Of a DNA stretch of 64,000 nucleotides, positions 28,180-38,670 are shown one piece after another. Location of the stretch: positions 898,501 through 962,500 of the forward strand of contig NZ_CP049258.1 of NCBI RefSeq assembly GCF_011046735.1, written 5' to 3'. The notes below the pieces were generated by a model. That model saw only the letters and a program-made list of their open reading frames with translations. It did no database searches and was not told where the DNA came from. The position numbers and the translations under genes were made by a program. Numbering within the stretch: position 1 is the first letter of the stretch; each line of letters starts with the position of its first letter. Origin of the DNA: Nordella sp. HKS 07 (GTDB lineage: Bacteria > Pseudomonadota > Alphaproteobacteria > Rhizobiales > Aestuariivirgaceae).

Positions 28180-31100
28180 TTATCTTAGAAAATCATCCAG
28201 TGACTGGAACACCCCGGCGCTCTTCCAAAGCGACCGATTGCCGATGACATAGACGGCTTCTTTCGCCCGCGTCACGGCAACGTTCAGGAGATTCGGCCGC
28301 CCACCCGCCCAGCCGCGCGCGCCGCGCTGCTCGGCATTGGGCGCGCCAAGCAGGAAGAAGACCGCCTCCGCCTCGCGGCCCTGCACCGTATGGACCGTGC
28401 CCACGCGCTCATAGACCCAGGCAAAGGGGTTTTCGACCCATCCCCCAAGCAGGCCGCTGGAGCGGAGCATTTCCCGCATCCGGTCCTGAACGACGACGAA
28501 CGGCGTCACGATGTAAAAGTCGGGTTCGATTCCTCTGTCCCGAAGCTGCCGCAGCAGTTCCAACAGCACTTCGCCTTCCCGCTGGCACCATTTTTCTTGG
28601 CCGCGCCCCTCGACATCGATCCAGCGCGACGGGCCGAGAACATCGCGAATGGCCTAGGCTTTGGCCGTCTTTGCCTGCACCATGAGGTTTTCATAGGCGA
28701 TCATGTTCGAGACAGAGAACATCGGCTCGTCGCAGCGCCTGTGAACCAGCAGCGGCACACCTACTTCACGGGTGCCGAACTTGGTCTCGAAGGTGCCGTA
28801 ATATTCGGTCGCGGCATCCGCCAAAGTCTGCGCCGACGCTCCGGGCGGATTGTAGAGCAGCGGATCGACCCCGAATTGACGGCACATCGCGTCGGTCAAC
28901 TGGTCCGGCAGGACGACCACGGGCTCGATCTGGATCGGATCGCCCACCACAACGGCGCGCTTCGTTCTCATCAGCGCTCCCACGGCAGCCTGCGGCAAAG
29001 CCTGTCCGGCCTCATCCACAAGAAGCCATCCGAACTCCTCGGGATCGATCCTGCCGAACATCCGGGAGACGGAAGCGAATGTCGTCGACACCACCGGCAC
29101 CAGAAGGAGCAAGGTCGACCACAGATGCGGGATCAGCGCATCCCTTTCGGCGTTGCCCAGCGAACGAACGCCGAAACTGTCCATCAAGGCATTGAGATTG
29201 TGCCGCACCGGCCTCGCCGCCGCGTCGATGAAAGCGCGGTGCAGATCCATCGCGGCCTCGAACACGTCGTTACGCAGCCTCGCCGTCTGATCGTCAAGCC
29301 ACGGCGCGGTCTTTTGCCTATCGGCATGCCGTCTTTCGAAGAACTCTTCCGAGAGGAAAGTGCCTGAATATTGCTCCGCGAGCGCCGCGTAGCGTTCTCG
29401 ATCCCCCTCATGCGATGCGATCAACTCCGATCTTGTTTTCTGAAGTTCTTCAGCGTCGGCCTTCAGCCGCGAATGCGCCGCCACCTTGGTATCGGCATCG
29501 GACTTCAAAGAGACGAAGCGGGCATTCGCGCCCTTCAGTTTTTCGGCCAATGCGCCATGATTTGACTGCCAGGCGCGAAAGGTCGACGTTCTGAAAAGGC
29601 GACTCCAGAAGCCGGGCCTTAATTGCATCGCGTCGTCCACATTCCGCTTCAGCGCCAAAACCAGTTTTTCCTGGCTTTGCTGGAGCAAGACGGCATCATC
29701 GGCCGTCTGTTCCGCCTCCATCAGCGCAGGCCCGCGCGAGACGATCTCCGCTTCGATCTTTGCGAACTTTGCCCGGGCCTTCGCCATCGCGATCAACAGA
29801 TCGTGGATGACCTGCAAGTTCGCGAGCGCGGTTTTCGCCTCGCTCAGCGTCTTCGTAAATTTATGCCGCACATTGCGCCAGCGCTTCAGCGCATCGTCGT
29901 GACCTTCAGGCGCGTTTTCCCGCTCGACGATGACGGGGCGGCGTTGCCGGTTTCCGGTTTCCGTCTTTTCGGTGATCAGCTGCGGATTACCGCTCGCCTC
30001 CTGCAAATACCGCTGGAAGCCGACATCGTCGTCCCACCAGAAGGTCTGGCGAAAATCGCTGCGGTTTCTGGCATTGCCGAGCACGGCGGCGATCACGCCC
30101 CAGCTATCGCGCTCCAAAAGAGCATCCGAAACCGTCTTGAAATATCGCAAGCCCGTCGCATCGGCCGCGATAGCACCCATTCCGGGCAATTCCGCGCTGA
30201 CATTTTCCACAGCCTTGTTGTTCGATGAGGCGACGATGATTTCATGACCACGCAGCTTCTCATCCAGCTTGTAGAGATGGATGAAAGCGCTGCCTCTTTT
30301 GATCTTCTGGCCTGATGGCGTAAAGGCGTCTTCCGGATCGCCGAATTTGCAAAGAAGCTCAGCCCGCTTTGTGACGATCGCCGCCACGATGTCCCGGAGC
30401 AACGTCGTCTTCCCGGTTCCAGGAGGTCCGTTAACGGCAAGGATGCCGTCCGATGTCAGGTCCTTGATGGCAAGATTAACAGCGCACTGCTGAAGCATGA
30501 CCAGCGGATGACGGCCGCTGGCGGGCCACGCGCCAGACGGAAATCTTACCGGCTCCAGCGCCTCCGAAAGCGCCTGGTTGTCCTTCATCAGGTTCCGCCG
30601 CGCCTTCGGTTTTGTCGTGCCAAGATAGCGGTTGAGGTTCGCCGTACCCTTTCGGTGCCGGTTAGCTCGGCGGCCCTGGCGAGGTCCTCAAGAAAGAACG
30701 AGTTCAGCAGGATCGATTCAGGCGGGTCCTGGAGCTTGAAATACTGATAGGAGCGGACGGCGAAGACAGGCTGTTCTGCGAAACGAGCGTCCAGCCCGAG
30801 CGTTTCCACCAGCCACCGATAGGCGGCATCAATCGCCTTTGCCGTCAGCGGCAGCGGATTGCCGTCCTTGTCTTCGGAGACGATTTTTTCCTCGAGCTGT
30901 TCGACCAACTGGCGTTCGACCTGCGACCAGTTACCAAGGTCGCGCAGCCTCCCGGCCAAGGCCACGGGAACGCCCCAGCCGAAACTAGAGATCGAAACGG
31001 CCTCACTCTCGACTGGCCTGCCGGTACGATCGACCATGATCGTCGCGAGCACGGCTTCCCCCCGCGCCGAGGGTCTTTCAATCCGGCTATCCGAATAGAT

Positions 31101-31688
31101 CTGGAGCAGCGAGGAGACTGCCGCCTCCATATCGATGCTGCCCAGGACGATCTGATAATAGAGCTTCTGGTTGGGACGGCTTTTCTCGCCATCCCCCTCC
31201 CAAGGCAGCTTGCCCTTGTCCAGTGGCGCGATACGGAAGCGGTCTCCGCTTGCCAGGTCTTCCGGCTTACGGAACGAAGGGGGCGATAACACCTCCATCG
31301 CCGTCCATGCACCAAGAATATCCGTTGCCTTGTTGGTAACAGGCGGCGGCTCCGGAGCTATACGAACCGGCCCCCGGATTTGCGGTTCCTTGATTGGCTC
31401 GGCCGCGTGAGCGGACTGCTCTGGCGGGATCGCAGCAGCTGCACGTGAAGATGCCGCCACCCGTGCGCGGGATTCCCGTGCAGCCTCAATCTCTGCTTTA
31501 GCTTTGGGCGTCTCGCGACTGACAGAAACCGCCTGAAGCGCCCTTCGATGCAACTCCCTCGCCCGCGGCACCTTCCGCTCGGACAATTCGGCAAGCAGGG
31601 TCTTCAGAAACTGCGGATCATCACGGTTCTGATCGAAGAGCTTTTCAAGCTCTGCTATTCCTTTCTTCAACAACGGCCTGGAGGACAT
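28180..31688 (-). pseudogene. large AAA/superfamily 1 (UPF1/DNA2-like) helicase, frameshift plus amber codon
   Basis: Three open pieces form one ~1170-codon protein. The N-terminal piece (31688 to ~30590) is an alpha-rich domain of unknown role. The middle piece has Walker A GPPGTGKTTLLRD, a long coiled-coil insertion (about 250 residues), LLVDEAGQALPQAA (Walker B) and VVVGDPIQIEP. The last has VHTVQGREAEAVFFLL and LLNVAVTRAKEAVYVIG (motifs V and VI). Lesion 1: a one-base frameshift near 30650, where the downstream frame extends upstream as ANLNRYLGTTKPKARRNL. Lesion 2: an in-frame TAG at 28654-28656, after which the same frame resumes AIRDVLGPSRWIDVEG. No neighbouring defence genes are seen. 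Confidence 0.85.
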
Positions 31689-32109
31689 GCTCACGCTTGT
31701 TCTGTTTCGCGGAAGTCTCGCACAAAATTTAACAGGAAATCAAAGAATTGTGGGCCTGTCTATTTGCCACGCGTCCGCTCAACCTGCTCTTCCACATGCG
31801 CGTCCAGCGCGGACGTCACCGCGCCGATCCAATCGCGGAGCTGCAATGCTTGTGGGGATTATCGATTCCCTGGAAGCAATCGAGGCTCCGAAACCCACGC
31901 CAAGTTGGCCCCATCCCCGCTATATCGACTGGGCGCCGGTGGAGCACCTCCTGCAGGGTCACTGCGTCAAATAGCGCTTTACCCAAAGTGATTGAGCCGC
32001 CTTGAGCTCGATCAACACATGATCTGGAACGCTTCCCGTTCGCCGAATGGCGGTCAGGCACGCCGCCAAATCTGTGAGCAAGCCGTTGACTTCTCCGGCG
32101 CAACAGCTA

Positions 32110-32306
32110 GCTTCGCCGACGGAGCTGGTTCTGCCGCAAGGCAGATTGAAAGGGAACACAGTGAGGCCGAGTCTTCGGCCGAAGCTGAGACTGCCCCCGC
32201 AACTGTAACCGTTGAGTCCTCCCCCAAATGCGCCACTGGCCGTAGACGGCCGGGAAGGCGGGAGAGGACGACGACACGGAAGTCAGGAGACCTGCCGGAT
32301 CCGGTC
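32110..32306 (+). promoter_or_regulatory. cobalamin riboswitch
   Basis: All main conserved blocks of the AdoCbl riboswitch are present in order: AAGGGAACACAGTGAGGCC, CTGCCCCCGCAACTGTAA (the core), CGCCACTGG, GGGAAGGC, GACGACAC and the 3' block CAGGAGACCTGCC. It lies 200 bases upstream of the btuB-like gene and should shut the B12-uptake operon when cobalamin is plentiful. Confidence 0.93.
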
Positions 32307-32507
32307 ACCCATGCTTGACCACGGGGTGTGGTCGAGCGCGGTCGTCCGTGGCGGTGACACGTGAGAAGTGTTGCCGCATGCCGGAGACCGCCGGGGTCGA
32401 TTGACGTCCATTTCGGACGAAACCCTTAAAGCGCCCATCCGCCTGCGGTTTGTCGAAAACCTCGGGACAAACCTTGTTTGCTCCCGCACATCGCAGTTGG
32501 GGATGGG

Positions 32508-34427
32508 ATGAAGAGAAGAATTTTTGGTGCCGGCATCGCAGCGCTGGCCTTGAGCGATATCGGCCTGTTTCGCGAGGCCGGGGCGGAAGAACCGACGATG
32601 CTTGATCCGATCCTGGTGACCGACGGCCTGACGCCGATCGAACAGGAAAAATCGGGGCGCGCCTATACGGTCATCTACGGCGAGCAGCTCGAGAAGAACC
32701 AGATACGTTACGTCGCCGATGCCTTGCGCCAGGTTCCGGGCTTCGCCGTGTCCCGCACCGGCTCCCATGGCGGGCCGACGCAGATCAGGGTGCGCGGCGC
32801 CGAAGCCAACCACCTGCTCGTTATGATCGACGGGGTCGAGGTCAACGAAACCTCCAACGGCGAATTCGACTTCGGCAGCCTGCTGGTCGACGATATCGAC
32901 CGCATCGAAATCCTGCGCGGACCGCAAAGCGCCTTCTGGGGCTCGAATGCGACGGCAGGTGTCATCAACATCATCACCAGGCGCGGCGAAAGGAACGATT
33001 ATCAGGGCGCTGCCCGAACGGAAACCGGAACCGACGGCACCTATTTCGGAAGCCTGGGCCTTTCCGGCGGCGGCGAGAAGTACGATCTGGCGCTCTCCGG
33101 CGCATTTCGCCGCAATGACGGCTTCAATATCTCGGACTTCGGGCATGAAGAGGATGGCGACCGCAATACCACGCTGAACGGCCGCTTCAATGCCGATCTC
33201 GCGCCGAACCTCTCGCTCGACAGCACGTTGCGTTATGTCGATCGCAAGAGCGACGCCGACCCTCAGGACGGCAGGGTGATCGATGGAAACGACTGGACGG
33301 CCACCGAGGAATTCTACGGCTCGATCGGCGCGACCAATTTGGCGCTCGACGGCGCGCTGACGCAGAAAGCGCGTTTCACCGGCTCCGACACATACCGGGA
33401 CAATTACGCCAGCACATTCGGCGGCGCCCGGTTCTGGGACGACGGCAACCGCTACAACGCGACCTATCAGGCGAGCTACCGGTTCGACACGCCGAGCCTT
33501 CTCGCCGCGCAGCATCAGCTGACCGGCGGCTATGAGTGGGAACGCGAGACATTCGCCCCTTCGCATCTCGACGAGACGCTCGCGCGCGAGGCCAATTCGG
33601 TGGTGGGTGAATATCGCGGCGCCTTCCTCGACCAGCTCTATCTGAACGCCGCGCTGAGACGCGATTTCAATGACAGCTTCGCCAATGCGACGACCTACAG
33701 CGTGAGCGGCGCATGGCTGGTGCCGGACACCGCGACTCGACTGCACGCCTCGATTGGCACCGGTGTCACCAATCCCACCTTCACCGAGCAGTACGGATAC
33801 ATACCATCGACCTATATCGGCAATCCCGACCTGAAGCCGGAACAGAGCTTCGGCTGGGATATCGGCATCGAACAGGGCTTCTTCGACCGCTACCTGGTGG
33901 CGGGCATCACGTACTTCAGTCAGGATCTGACCGACGAGATCGTCGTCGTCTATGACTCCAACTTCATCGGCACCGCGATCAATCGCGACGGCAGGAGCAA
34001 ACGGCAGGGTGTCGAGGTGTCGGCGACACTCGATCTCCAGAACGGTTTCACCGCCACGGCCACCTACACCTATACCGACGCGACCGAGCAGACCGAGGAT
34101 CATGGCCCGCGGCTCGAAGAGATAAGGCGGCCGCGGCACACGGGCTCGCTCGCCCTGGCCTATATTTTCTACGACGGCCGGGCGCGCGTCTTCGCGGATG
34201 CCGACTTCAACGGCAGGCAGAAGGATACGGAATACATCACGTACCCATATGACCGGGTGACCCTCGACGCCTATACGCTCGTCAATGCCGGCGGCAGCTT
34301 CAGGCTCAACGATCAGCTCGAGATCTATGGCCGGATCGAGAACCTCCTCGATGAGGATTACGAAGAGGTGTTCGACTACAACACGCCTGGGCGCACGGCC
34401 TTCATCGGCTTGCGAGGAAGCTTCTGA
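32508..34427 (+). CDS. btuB: TonB-dependent vitamin B12 receptor, BtuB-like
   Basis: About 639 residues. After a signal peptide (MKRRIFGAGIAALAL...) comes a TonB-box-like DPILVTDG, then the plug domain (VADALRQVPGFAVSRTGSHGGPTQIRVRGAEANHLLVMIDGVEVN, split in family blocks; ILRGPQSAFWGSNATAGVINIITR), and a 22-strand barrel ending in RTAFIGLRGSF with the usual C-terminal Phe. I chose the ATG at 32508. The riboswitch in front and the transport genes behind support cobalamin as the ligand. It begins a five-gene operon with almost no spacers. Confidence 0.92.
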   Translation: MKRRIFGAGIAALALSDIGLFREAGAEEPTMLDPILVTDGLTPIEQEKSGRAYTVIYGEQLEKNQIRYVADALRQVPGFAVSRTGSHGGPTQIRVRGAEANHLLVMIDGVEVNETSNGEFDFGSLLVDDIDRIEILRGPQSAFWGSNATAGVINIITRRGERNDYQGAARTETGTDGTYFGSLGLSGGGEKYDLALSGAFRRNDGFNISDFGHEEDGDRNTTLNGRFNADLAPNLSLDSTLRYVDRKSDADPQDGRVIDGNDWTATEEFYGSIGATNLALDGALTQKARFTGSDTYRDNYASTFGGARFWDDGNRYNATYQASYRFDTPSLLAAQHQLTGGYEWERETFAPSHLDETLAREANSVVGEYRGAFLDQLYLNAALRRDFNDSFANATTYSVSGAWLVPDTATRLHASIGTGVTNPTFTEQYGYIPSTYIGNPDLKPEQSFGWDIGIEQGFFDRYLVAGITYFSQDLTDEIVVVYDSNFIGTAINRDGRSKRQGVEVSATLDLQNGFTATATYTYTDATEQTEDHGPRLEEIRRPRHTGSLALAYIFYDGRARVFADADFNGRQKDTEYITYPYDRVTLDAYTLVNAGGSFRLNDQLEIYGRIENLLDEDYEEVFDYNTPGRTAFIGLRGSF

Positions 34428-34429
34428 GC

Positions 34430-35293
34430 ATGCAAAGGGTGGCCCTTGGCATGTGGCGGGCAATAGTGATGCTGGTCTTGCTCGCCGGCGCGCCCACCGC
34501 TGCCGAGGGCACGCCACCGAAGCGCGTGGTGTCGATGAATCTATGCACCGACCAGATGGCGATGCTCGTCGCTTCCCCCGGACAACTGCATTCCGTATCC
34601 CATCTGGCCGTCGATCCGGCCTCTTCGACGCTGGCGTCCGAGGCGAAGGGTTACGCGATCAATCACGGGCTGGCGGAGGAAATCTTCCTCATGCAGCCCG
34701 ACCTCGTGCTTGCCGGTACCTACACGACGCGGGCCACCGTTCAGCTGCTGCGCCGGCTCGGCATCCGGGTCGAGGAGTTCGCGCCGGAGAATTCGCTGGA
34801 CGATATCCGCGCCAATCTGCGGCGGCTGGGCGAGGTGCTCGCACGGCGGGAGCGCGCCGCCGAGATCATCGCCGAGCTCGACCGGGAACTGGCGGCGCTG
34901 GCGAGCGGTACCACCCCCGATGCCAGCGTCGCCACCTATTACGCGGACAGCTACACCTCAGGGGCGGGAACTCTCGTCGATGCGCTGATCACGGCATCCG
35001 GCCTGACGAATATCGCCGCCAAGCTCGGTTTCACCGGCACCGCCAGACTGCCTCTGGAACTGCTGATATTTGCGAAGCCCGATATTCTGGTCGACGGCGT
35101 GGAGGATTATTCGGCGCCGGCGCTCGCGGAGGCGAACTTCATCCACCCGGCCTATCGCGATCTGGCGCGGCGCGGCATCCACACCGCCGTGCCCCCCAAA
35201 TACACCATTTGCGGAGGACCGTTTACCGCCGAGGCCGTGCGGATTCTGCGCCAGACGGCGGACGGCAAGATGGGCGGCACCGGCCATGAATGA
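34430..35293 (+). CDS. btuF: cobalamin ABC transporter substrate-binding protein, BtuF-like
   Basis: A 287-residue helical-backbone (cluster A-II) binding protein. The signal sequence is MWRAIVMLVLLAGAPTAAEG, and the PKRVVSMNLCTDQMAMLVA opening is typical of BtuF. ANLRRLGEVLARRERAAEIIAEL forms the long connecting helix. It begins two bases after the btuB stop and overlaps btuC by eight bases. The internal Met at residue 8 could be the true start. Confidence 0.88.
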   Translation: MQRVALGMWRAIVMLVLLAGAPTAAEGTPPKRVVSMNLCTDQMAMLVASPGQLHSVSHLAVDPASSTLASEAKGYAINHGLAEEIFLMQPDLVLAGTYTTRATVQLLRRLGIRVEEFAPENSLDDIRANLRRLGEVLARRERAAEIIAELDRELAALASGTTPDASVATYYADSYTSGAGTLVDALITASGLTNIAAKLGFTGTARLPLELLIFAKPDILVDGVEDYSAPALAEANFIHPAYRDLARRGIHTAVPPKYTICGGPFTAEAVRILRQTADGKMGGTGHE

Positions 35294-36287
35294 TGTCCAA
35301 AGATACCGGCTGGCGCTGACCGTCCTTGGCTTCCTCACGATGATCCTGTTTATCCTGTCGCTGACGGTCGGACCCGCGGCCATCGCCTTCATCGACAGCA
35401 TCGCAGCACTGTTCTCCGAGAAGGGCGATGCGATCGCCCTGATCATGCAGGAGGTAAGGCTGCCACGGGCATTGCTCGGCCTTTTGATCGGCGCGACACT
35501 CGGCCTGTCGGGCGCCGCCCTGCAAGGTTATCTCCGCAATCCCCTGGCGGAGCCGGGCCTGATCGGTGTCAGCGCTTCCGCCTCGCTTGGCGCGGTTATT
35601 GCCATCTATACGGGCTTGAGCGCCATATTTCCCCTGGCGCTTCCCTTGACGGCTCTGGCGGCAGCCGTGCTGGCGATGTTCGTCGTCCAATTGCTGGCTG
35701 GCCTGCGCGGCAGCGTGCTCACCATCATCCTGGCCGGTGTCGCCGTGTCGAGCTTCGCCGGCGCCATGACCTCGCTGGTCCTGAATCTGTCGCCGAATCC
35801 CTTCGCGGCGCTGGAGATCGTGTTCTGGATGCTGGGCTCGCTCACCGACCGCTCGATGCTCCAAGTCTGGATCGCCCTTCCCTTCATGCTGCTGGGCTGG
35901 ATATGTCTGGCGATGCTCGGCCGCGCGCTCGACGCGCTGACGCTCGGCGCCGATACGGCCGCCAGCATGGGCATCAATATGCGCCGGGTTCAGTTCCTGG
36001 CGGTGTTCGGAACCGCCGCCTCGGTAGGTGCTGCAACGGCGGTGGCGGGCGCCATTGGCTTCGTCGGCCTCGTCATCCCCCATCTCCTGCGCCCGCTGGT
36101 GGGCGGCAGACCGTCACGGCTGCTGCCCGCCAGCGCGCTGGGCGGCGCCTCAATGGTGCTCGCCGCGGACATAGCGGTGCGCCTGGTCGCGCCTGAGCGC
36201 GATCTCAAGCTCGGCGTTCTCACCGCCATCGTCGGCACGCCCTTCTTCCTGTGGCTGATCTACCGCGAAAGGCGCAAGCTCGCATGA
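35286..36287 (+). CDS. btuC: cobalamin ABC transporter permease, BtuC-like (FecCD family)
   Basis: A 333-residue FecCD-type permease with about ten predicted membrane helices. Family motifs are EVRLPRALLGLLIGATLGLSGAALQG and the nucleotide-domain contact AIGFVGLVIPHLLRPLVG. The start at the ATG at 35286 is set by the N-terminal helix and the coupling with btuF; its stop overlaps the btuD ATG (ATGA). Confidence 0.92.
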   Translation: MNDVQRYRLALTVLGFLTMILFILSLTVGPAAIAFIDSIAALFSEKGDAIALIMQEVRLPRALLGLLIGATLGLSGAALQGYLRNPLAEPGLIGVSASASLGAVIAIYTGLSAIFPLALPLTALAAAVLAMFVVQLLAGLRGSVLTIILAGVAVSSFAGAMTSLVLNLSPNPFAALEIVFWMLGSLTDRSMLQVWIALPFMLLGWICLAMLGRALDALTLGADTAASMGINMRRVQFLAVFGTAASVGAATAVAGAIGFVGLVIPHLLRPLVGGRPSRLLPASALGGASMVLAADIAVRLVAPERDLKLGVLTAIVGTPFFLWLIYRERRKLA

Positions 36288-37066
36288 CGCTGCTCTCGCT
36301 CAACCGGCTCGGCGCTTCTTTAAGCGGACGCCTTATTCTGGACAGCGTCTCGCTCGACGTGAAACCCGGTGAGTTTGTCGGTCTCATTGGTCCGAATGGC
36401 GCCGGCAAATCCACCTTCCTGCGCGCGGTCATGGGGCTTCTGCCCCATACGGGCGAGATCCGTATCGACGGCATGGACGGCCGCGCCATGAAGCCCGCAG
36501 AAAGGGCGCGCAAGACCGCTTATGTCGCGCAGGACCACGAGATCTCTTGGCCCATGCACGTCGAGGCGCTGGTGGCGCTCGGGCGCACGCCATATCTGGG
36601 CCGTTTCGCGCCGCTGAGCGCCGCCGATCAGGCCGCGGTGGACAAGGCCATACGCCATATGGGCATCGAAGCCTTTCTCGACCGGCCGGCGAGCGAGCTC
36701 TCCGGCGGCGAGCGGGCGCGCGTGTTGATCGCGCGGGCCTTGGCCCAGGAAACACCGGTGCTTCTGGCCGACGAGCCGGCTGCCGGCCTCGATCCCGCCC
36801 ACCAGATCGCCGTGATGCGGCTGTTCAAGGACCTCGCGACGCTGCAAGGCAGAAGCGTCATCGTCTCGACGCACGATCTCGGGCTCGCGGCACGATTTTG
36901 CTCGCGCCTGATCTTGCTCGCGCACGGAAAGCTCGTGGCCGATGGAGCGCCCGAGGCCGTGCTGACGCCAGACATATTACGCGCCGTCTATGGCATCGAG
37001 GCTCATTTCGGCGAGGCCCAGGGCCGTTTGATCGTCCAGCCCATCGGCCCGGCCCGACGCGATTGA
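36284..37066 (+). CDS. btuD: cobalamin ABC transporter ATP-binding protein, BtuD-like
   Basis: A 260-residue ATPase. Walker A is IGPNGAGKSTFLRA, the Q-loop is AYVAQDHEI, the signature is ELSGGERARVLIARAL, Walker B is VLLADEPAAGLDP, and the H-loop His is in VSTHDLGLAA. The ATG at 36284 overlaps the btuC stop. It belongs with BtuC and BtuF; FepC-type siderophore ATPases look similar, but the riboswitch favours B12. Confidence 0.9.
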   Translation: MTLLSLNRLGASLSGRLILDSVSLDVKPGEFVGLIGPNGAGKSTFLRAVMGLLPHTGEIRIDGMDGRAMKPAERARKTAYVAQDHEISWPMHVEALVALGRTPYLGRFAPLSAADQAAVDKAIRHMGIEAFLDRPASELSGGERARVLIARALAQETPVLLADEPAAGLDPAHQIAVMRLFKDLATLQGRSVIVSTHDLGLAARFCSRLILLAHGKLVADGAPEAVLTPDILRAVYGIEAHFGEAQGRLIVQPIGPARRD

Positions 37067-37989
37067 TGACGAAGCCCCCGGCCACTGCGACGCTCGGTGC
37101 CGAGATCGCGCTTCGGCCGCATCCCGATGGCCCGATCCGGCCGATAGAAGGAGAAAGGCCGGGCCGGTTTGCCTCCGTCGTCGGACTTTCCACGGCTCTG
37201 CACGCGGCTACTTTGCTGGTCGTGCTGATCGCGATCGGACCGCCGCAATTGGCGTCGGCGACACAGGAACCGGACGCGATCGCTGTCGACCTCTTCGCCG
37301 CGGACGATGTCGGCGCCGAACAGGAAAAAACGACGCCAGGAGTTCCGCCTTCGGCCCGCGCCGAACAGATCGATCCGATCATGCCGGAACAGACGGATCC
37401 AGCGCCTCGTTCCCACGCGACGGATAAACCGCCGGGACCCCCGCCCGAGCCGGACGAGCGCGCGCCCTCGCCTTTGCCGATAAACAGAGAAAAAACAGCG
37501 AATCCCGAGAAAACACTGGCCAGGTCGACAGAGCCAGCTTCGCGGACAAAAGCTCAGCTCCCCGAGATTGCAAAGACATCGCGCAAGACGAAGACCGAGG
37601 CACGGCCGGACGCCAAGGCCAAGAGAGGCAAGGAACCGGCCACGCCGAAGGGCGCGCAAGGCACGGGCTCGAGCGGCGAGCGACCTGACCGGATCGGGGG
37701 GCCGAGCAGCAGCGCGGTTGCCGCCTATCGCGGCAAGATACAAGCCCGCGTGCAAAGCGCTGCCGCGCGGTCGGGAGTGGGGGCGCCGGGCAAGGTGGTT
37801 GTCAGCCTGACAATCGCCTCGAATGGCAGCGCATCGGACATCCGTCTGGTTCGAACATCGGGCAATCCGGTCCTCGACCGGATCGCTCTGGCTGCGGTCC
37901 GACGCGCATCTCCTTTCCCGCCCATCCCCAGGGAGGCCGGGCGCGCGCGATGGGCGTTCACGGTGCCTTTGGTATTCGGCACCCGATGA
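37066..37989 (+). CDS. TonB family energy-transducing protein
   Basis: A 307-residue TonB-like protein. It has one N-terminal membrane helix (ALHAATLLVVLIAIG at about residues 45-60), a long Pro/Lys/Glu/Ser-rich periplasmic linker (about 70-215), and a C-terminal TonB domain (KVVVSLTIASNGSASDIRLVRTSGNPVLDR.AL.AVRRASPFPPIP). The ATG shares a base with the btuD stop (TGATG). It probably energises the co-encoded BtuB receptor. No ExbB/ExbD genes are in the window. Confidence 0.9.
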   Translation: MTKPPATATLGAEIALRPHPDGPIRPIEGERPGRFASVVGLSTALHAATLLVVLIAIGPPQLASATQEPDAIAVDLFAADDVGAEQEKTTPGVPPSARAEQIDPIMPEQTDPAPRSHATDKPPGPPPEPDERAPSPLPINREKTANPEKTLARSTEPASRTKAQLPEIAKTSRKTKTEARPDAKAKRGKEPATPKGAQGTGSSGERPDRIGGPSSSAVAAYRGKIQARVQSAAARSGVGAPGKVVVSLTIASNGSASDIRLVRTSGNPVLDRIALAAVRRASPFPPIPREAGRARWAFTVPLVFGTR

Positions 37990-38062
37990 GAATTCCGGCG
38001 CGTCGCTGATCGATGGATCATAGCCGATTTACGTCGCCCTTCCTCGATGCCATCATGGCTGG

Positions 38063-38282
38063 ATGAACAAGACCACTCTTCTCACCCTTCTCAAGGAGGC
38101 GCGGCAACGCGCCGAAGCTGGCGGCTTTGATATTGCGGCCCAGAATGAAATCGTCGGGGAACTCGAAAAGCAAGGCCTCCCCCTCCGAGAAAGCGCGCGC
38201 CATCCTCGCCAGATTGATAGAGGCCCGGGATGTTGACCTGGCAGAAATGGAACGGCTGCTGGATGTGATGGACCAGGGCTGA
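38063..38282 (+). pseudogene. small hypothetical gene with a frameshift
   Basis: Frame 1 begins MNKTTLLTLLKEARQRAEAGGFDIAAQNEIVGEL and is open to KQGLP. A second frame then continues SEKARAILARLIEARDVDLAEMERLLDVMDQG to a TGA at 38280. The two join in a C-rich run (CCTCCCCCTCC). Together they form a ~72-residue, mostly helical, acidic protein of unknown function. It is a frameshifted small gene or a sequence error. Confidence 0.5.
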
Positions 38283-38433
38283 TACCGGCGACGGGATCGA
38301 AGCACGCCCACCTTCAAGTCCCCCCTCACGGTCAAGGACCGGCCCCTATAAGGGGCGTAAAGGTTGTGCTGACCGCGCGGCCATGCCGTCGAATGGAACA
38401 TATGTTGGAGGAAAGGATTGACAACGCGAAGGT

Positions 38434-38670
38434 GTGTTCCACTCTTTTATGTCCTTCTATGTTTGTTTTGAAACGCCAGGCTACGAGGTGACTGTACATC
38501 GCGCGAATTGCTCATTTTGCCAGTATGGAATCTTCCAGCCCCAAATAGGCCTTCACCTCTCCTGGTCGCGGCCTTGCGAAAACTATGAGGCTGCCTGGGA
38601 CCACGTCAGAGCTAACCTTATTTTCCTACCTCCAGCGAGAGATTGCCCCCATTGCAATCCCTCCACCTGA
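38434..38670 (+). CDS. small Cys-rich hypothetical protein
   Basis: A 78-residue protein with FYVCFETPGYEVTVHRANCSFCQYG followed by a C-terminal DCPHC pair. The VHR..C.FC..G pattern is like small Rhizobiales zinc-ribbon-like proteins of unknown role. Start unsure (GTG 38434 or ATG 38449). No clear operon partner. Confidence 0.5.
   Translation: MFHSFMSFYVCFETPGYEVTVHRANCSFCQYGIFQPQIGLHLSWSRPCENYEAAWDHVRANLIFLPPARDCPHCNPST

Noticed and set aside
30640..30660. Programmed frameshift in the helicase gene
   Set aside because: No slippery heptamer or downstream structure seen, and a second lesion (amber) exists downstream, so decay is more likely.
32283..34517. A 744-codon reverse frame opposite btuB
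   Set aside because: No family motifs; the forward strand has a clear TonB receptor after a cobalamin riboswitch.
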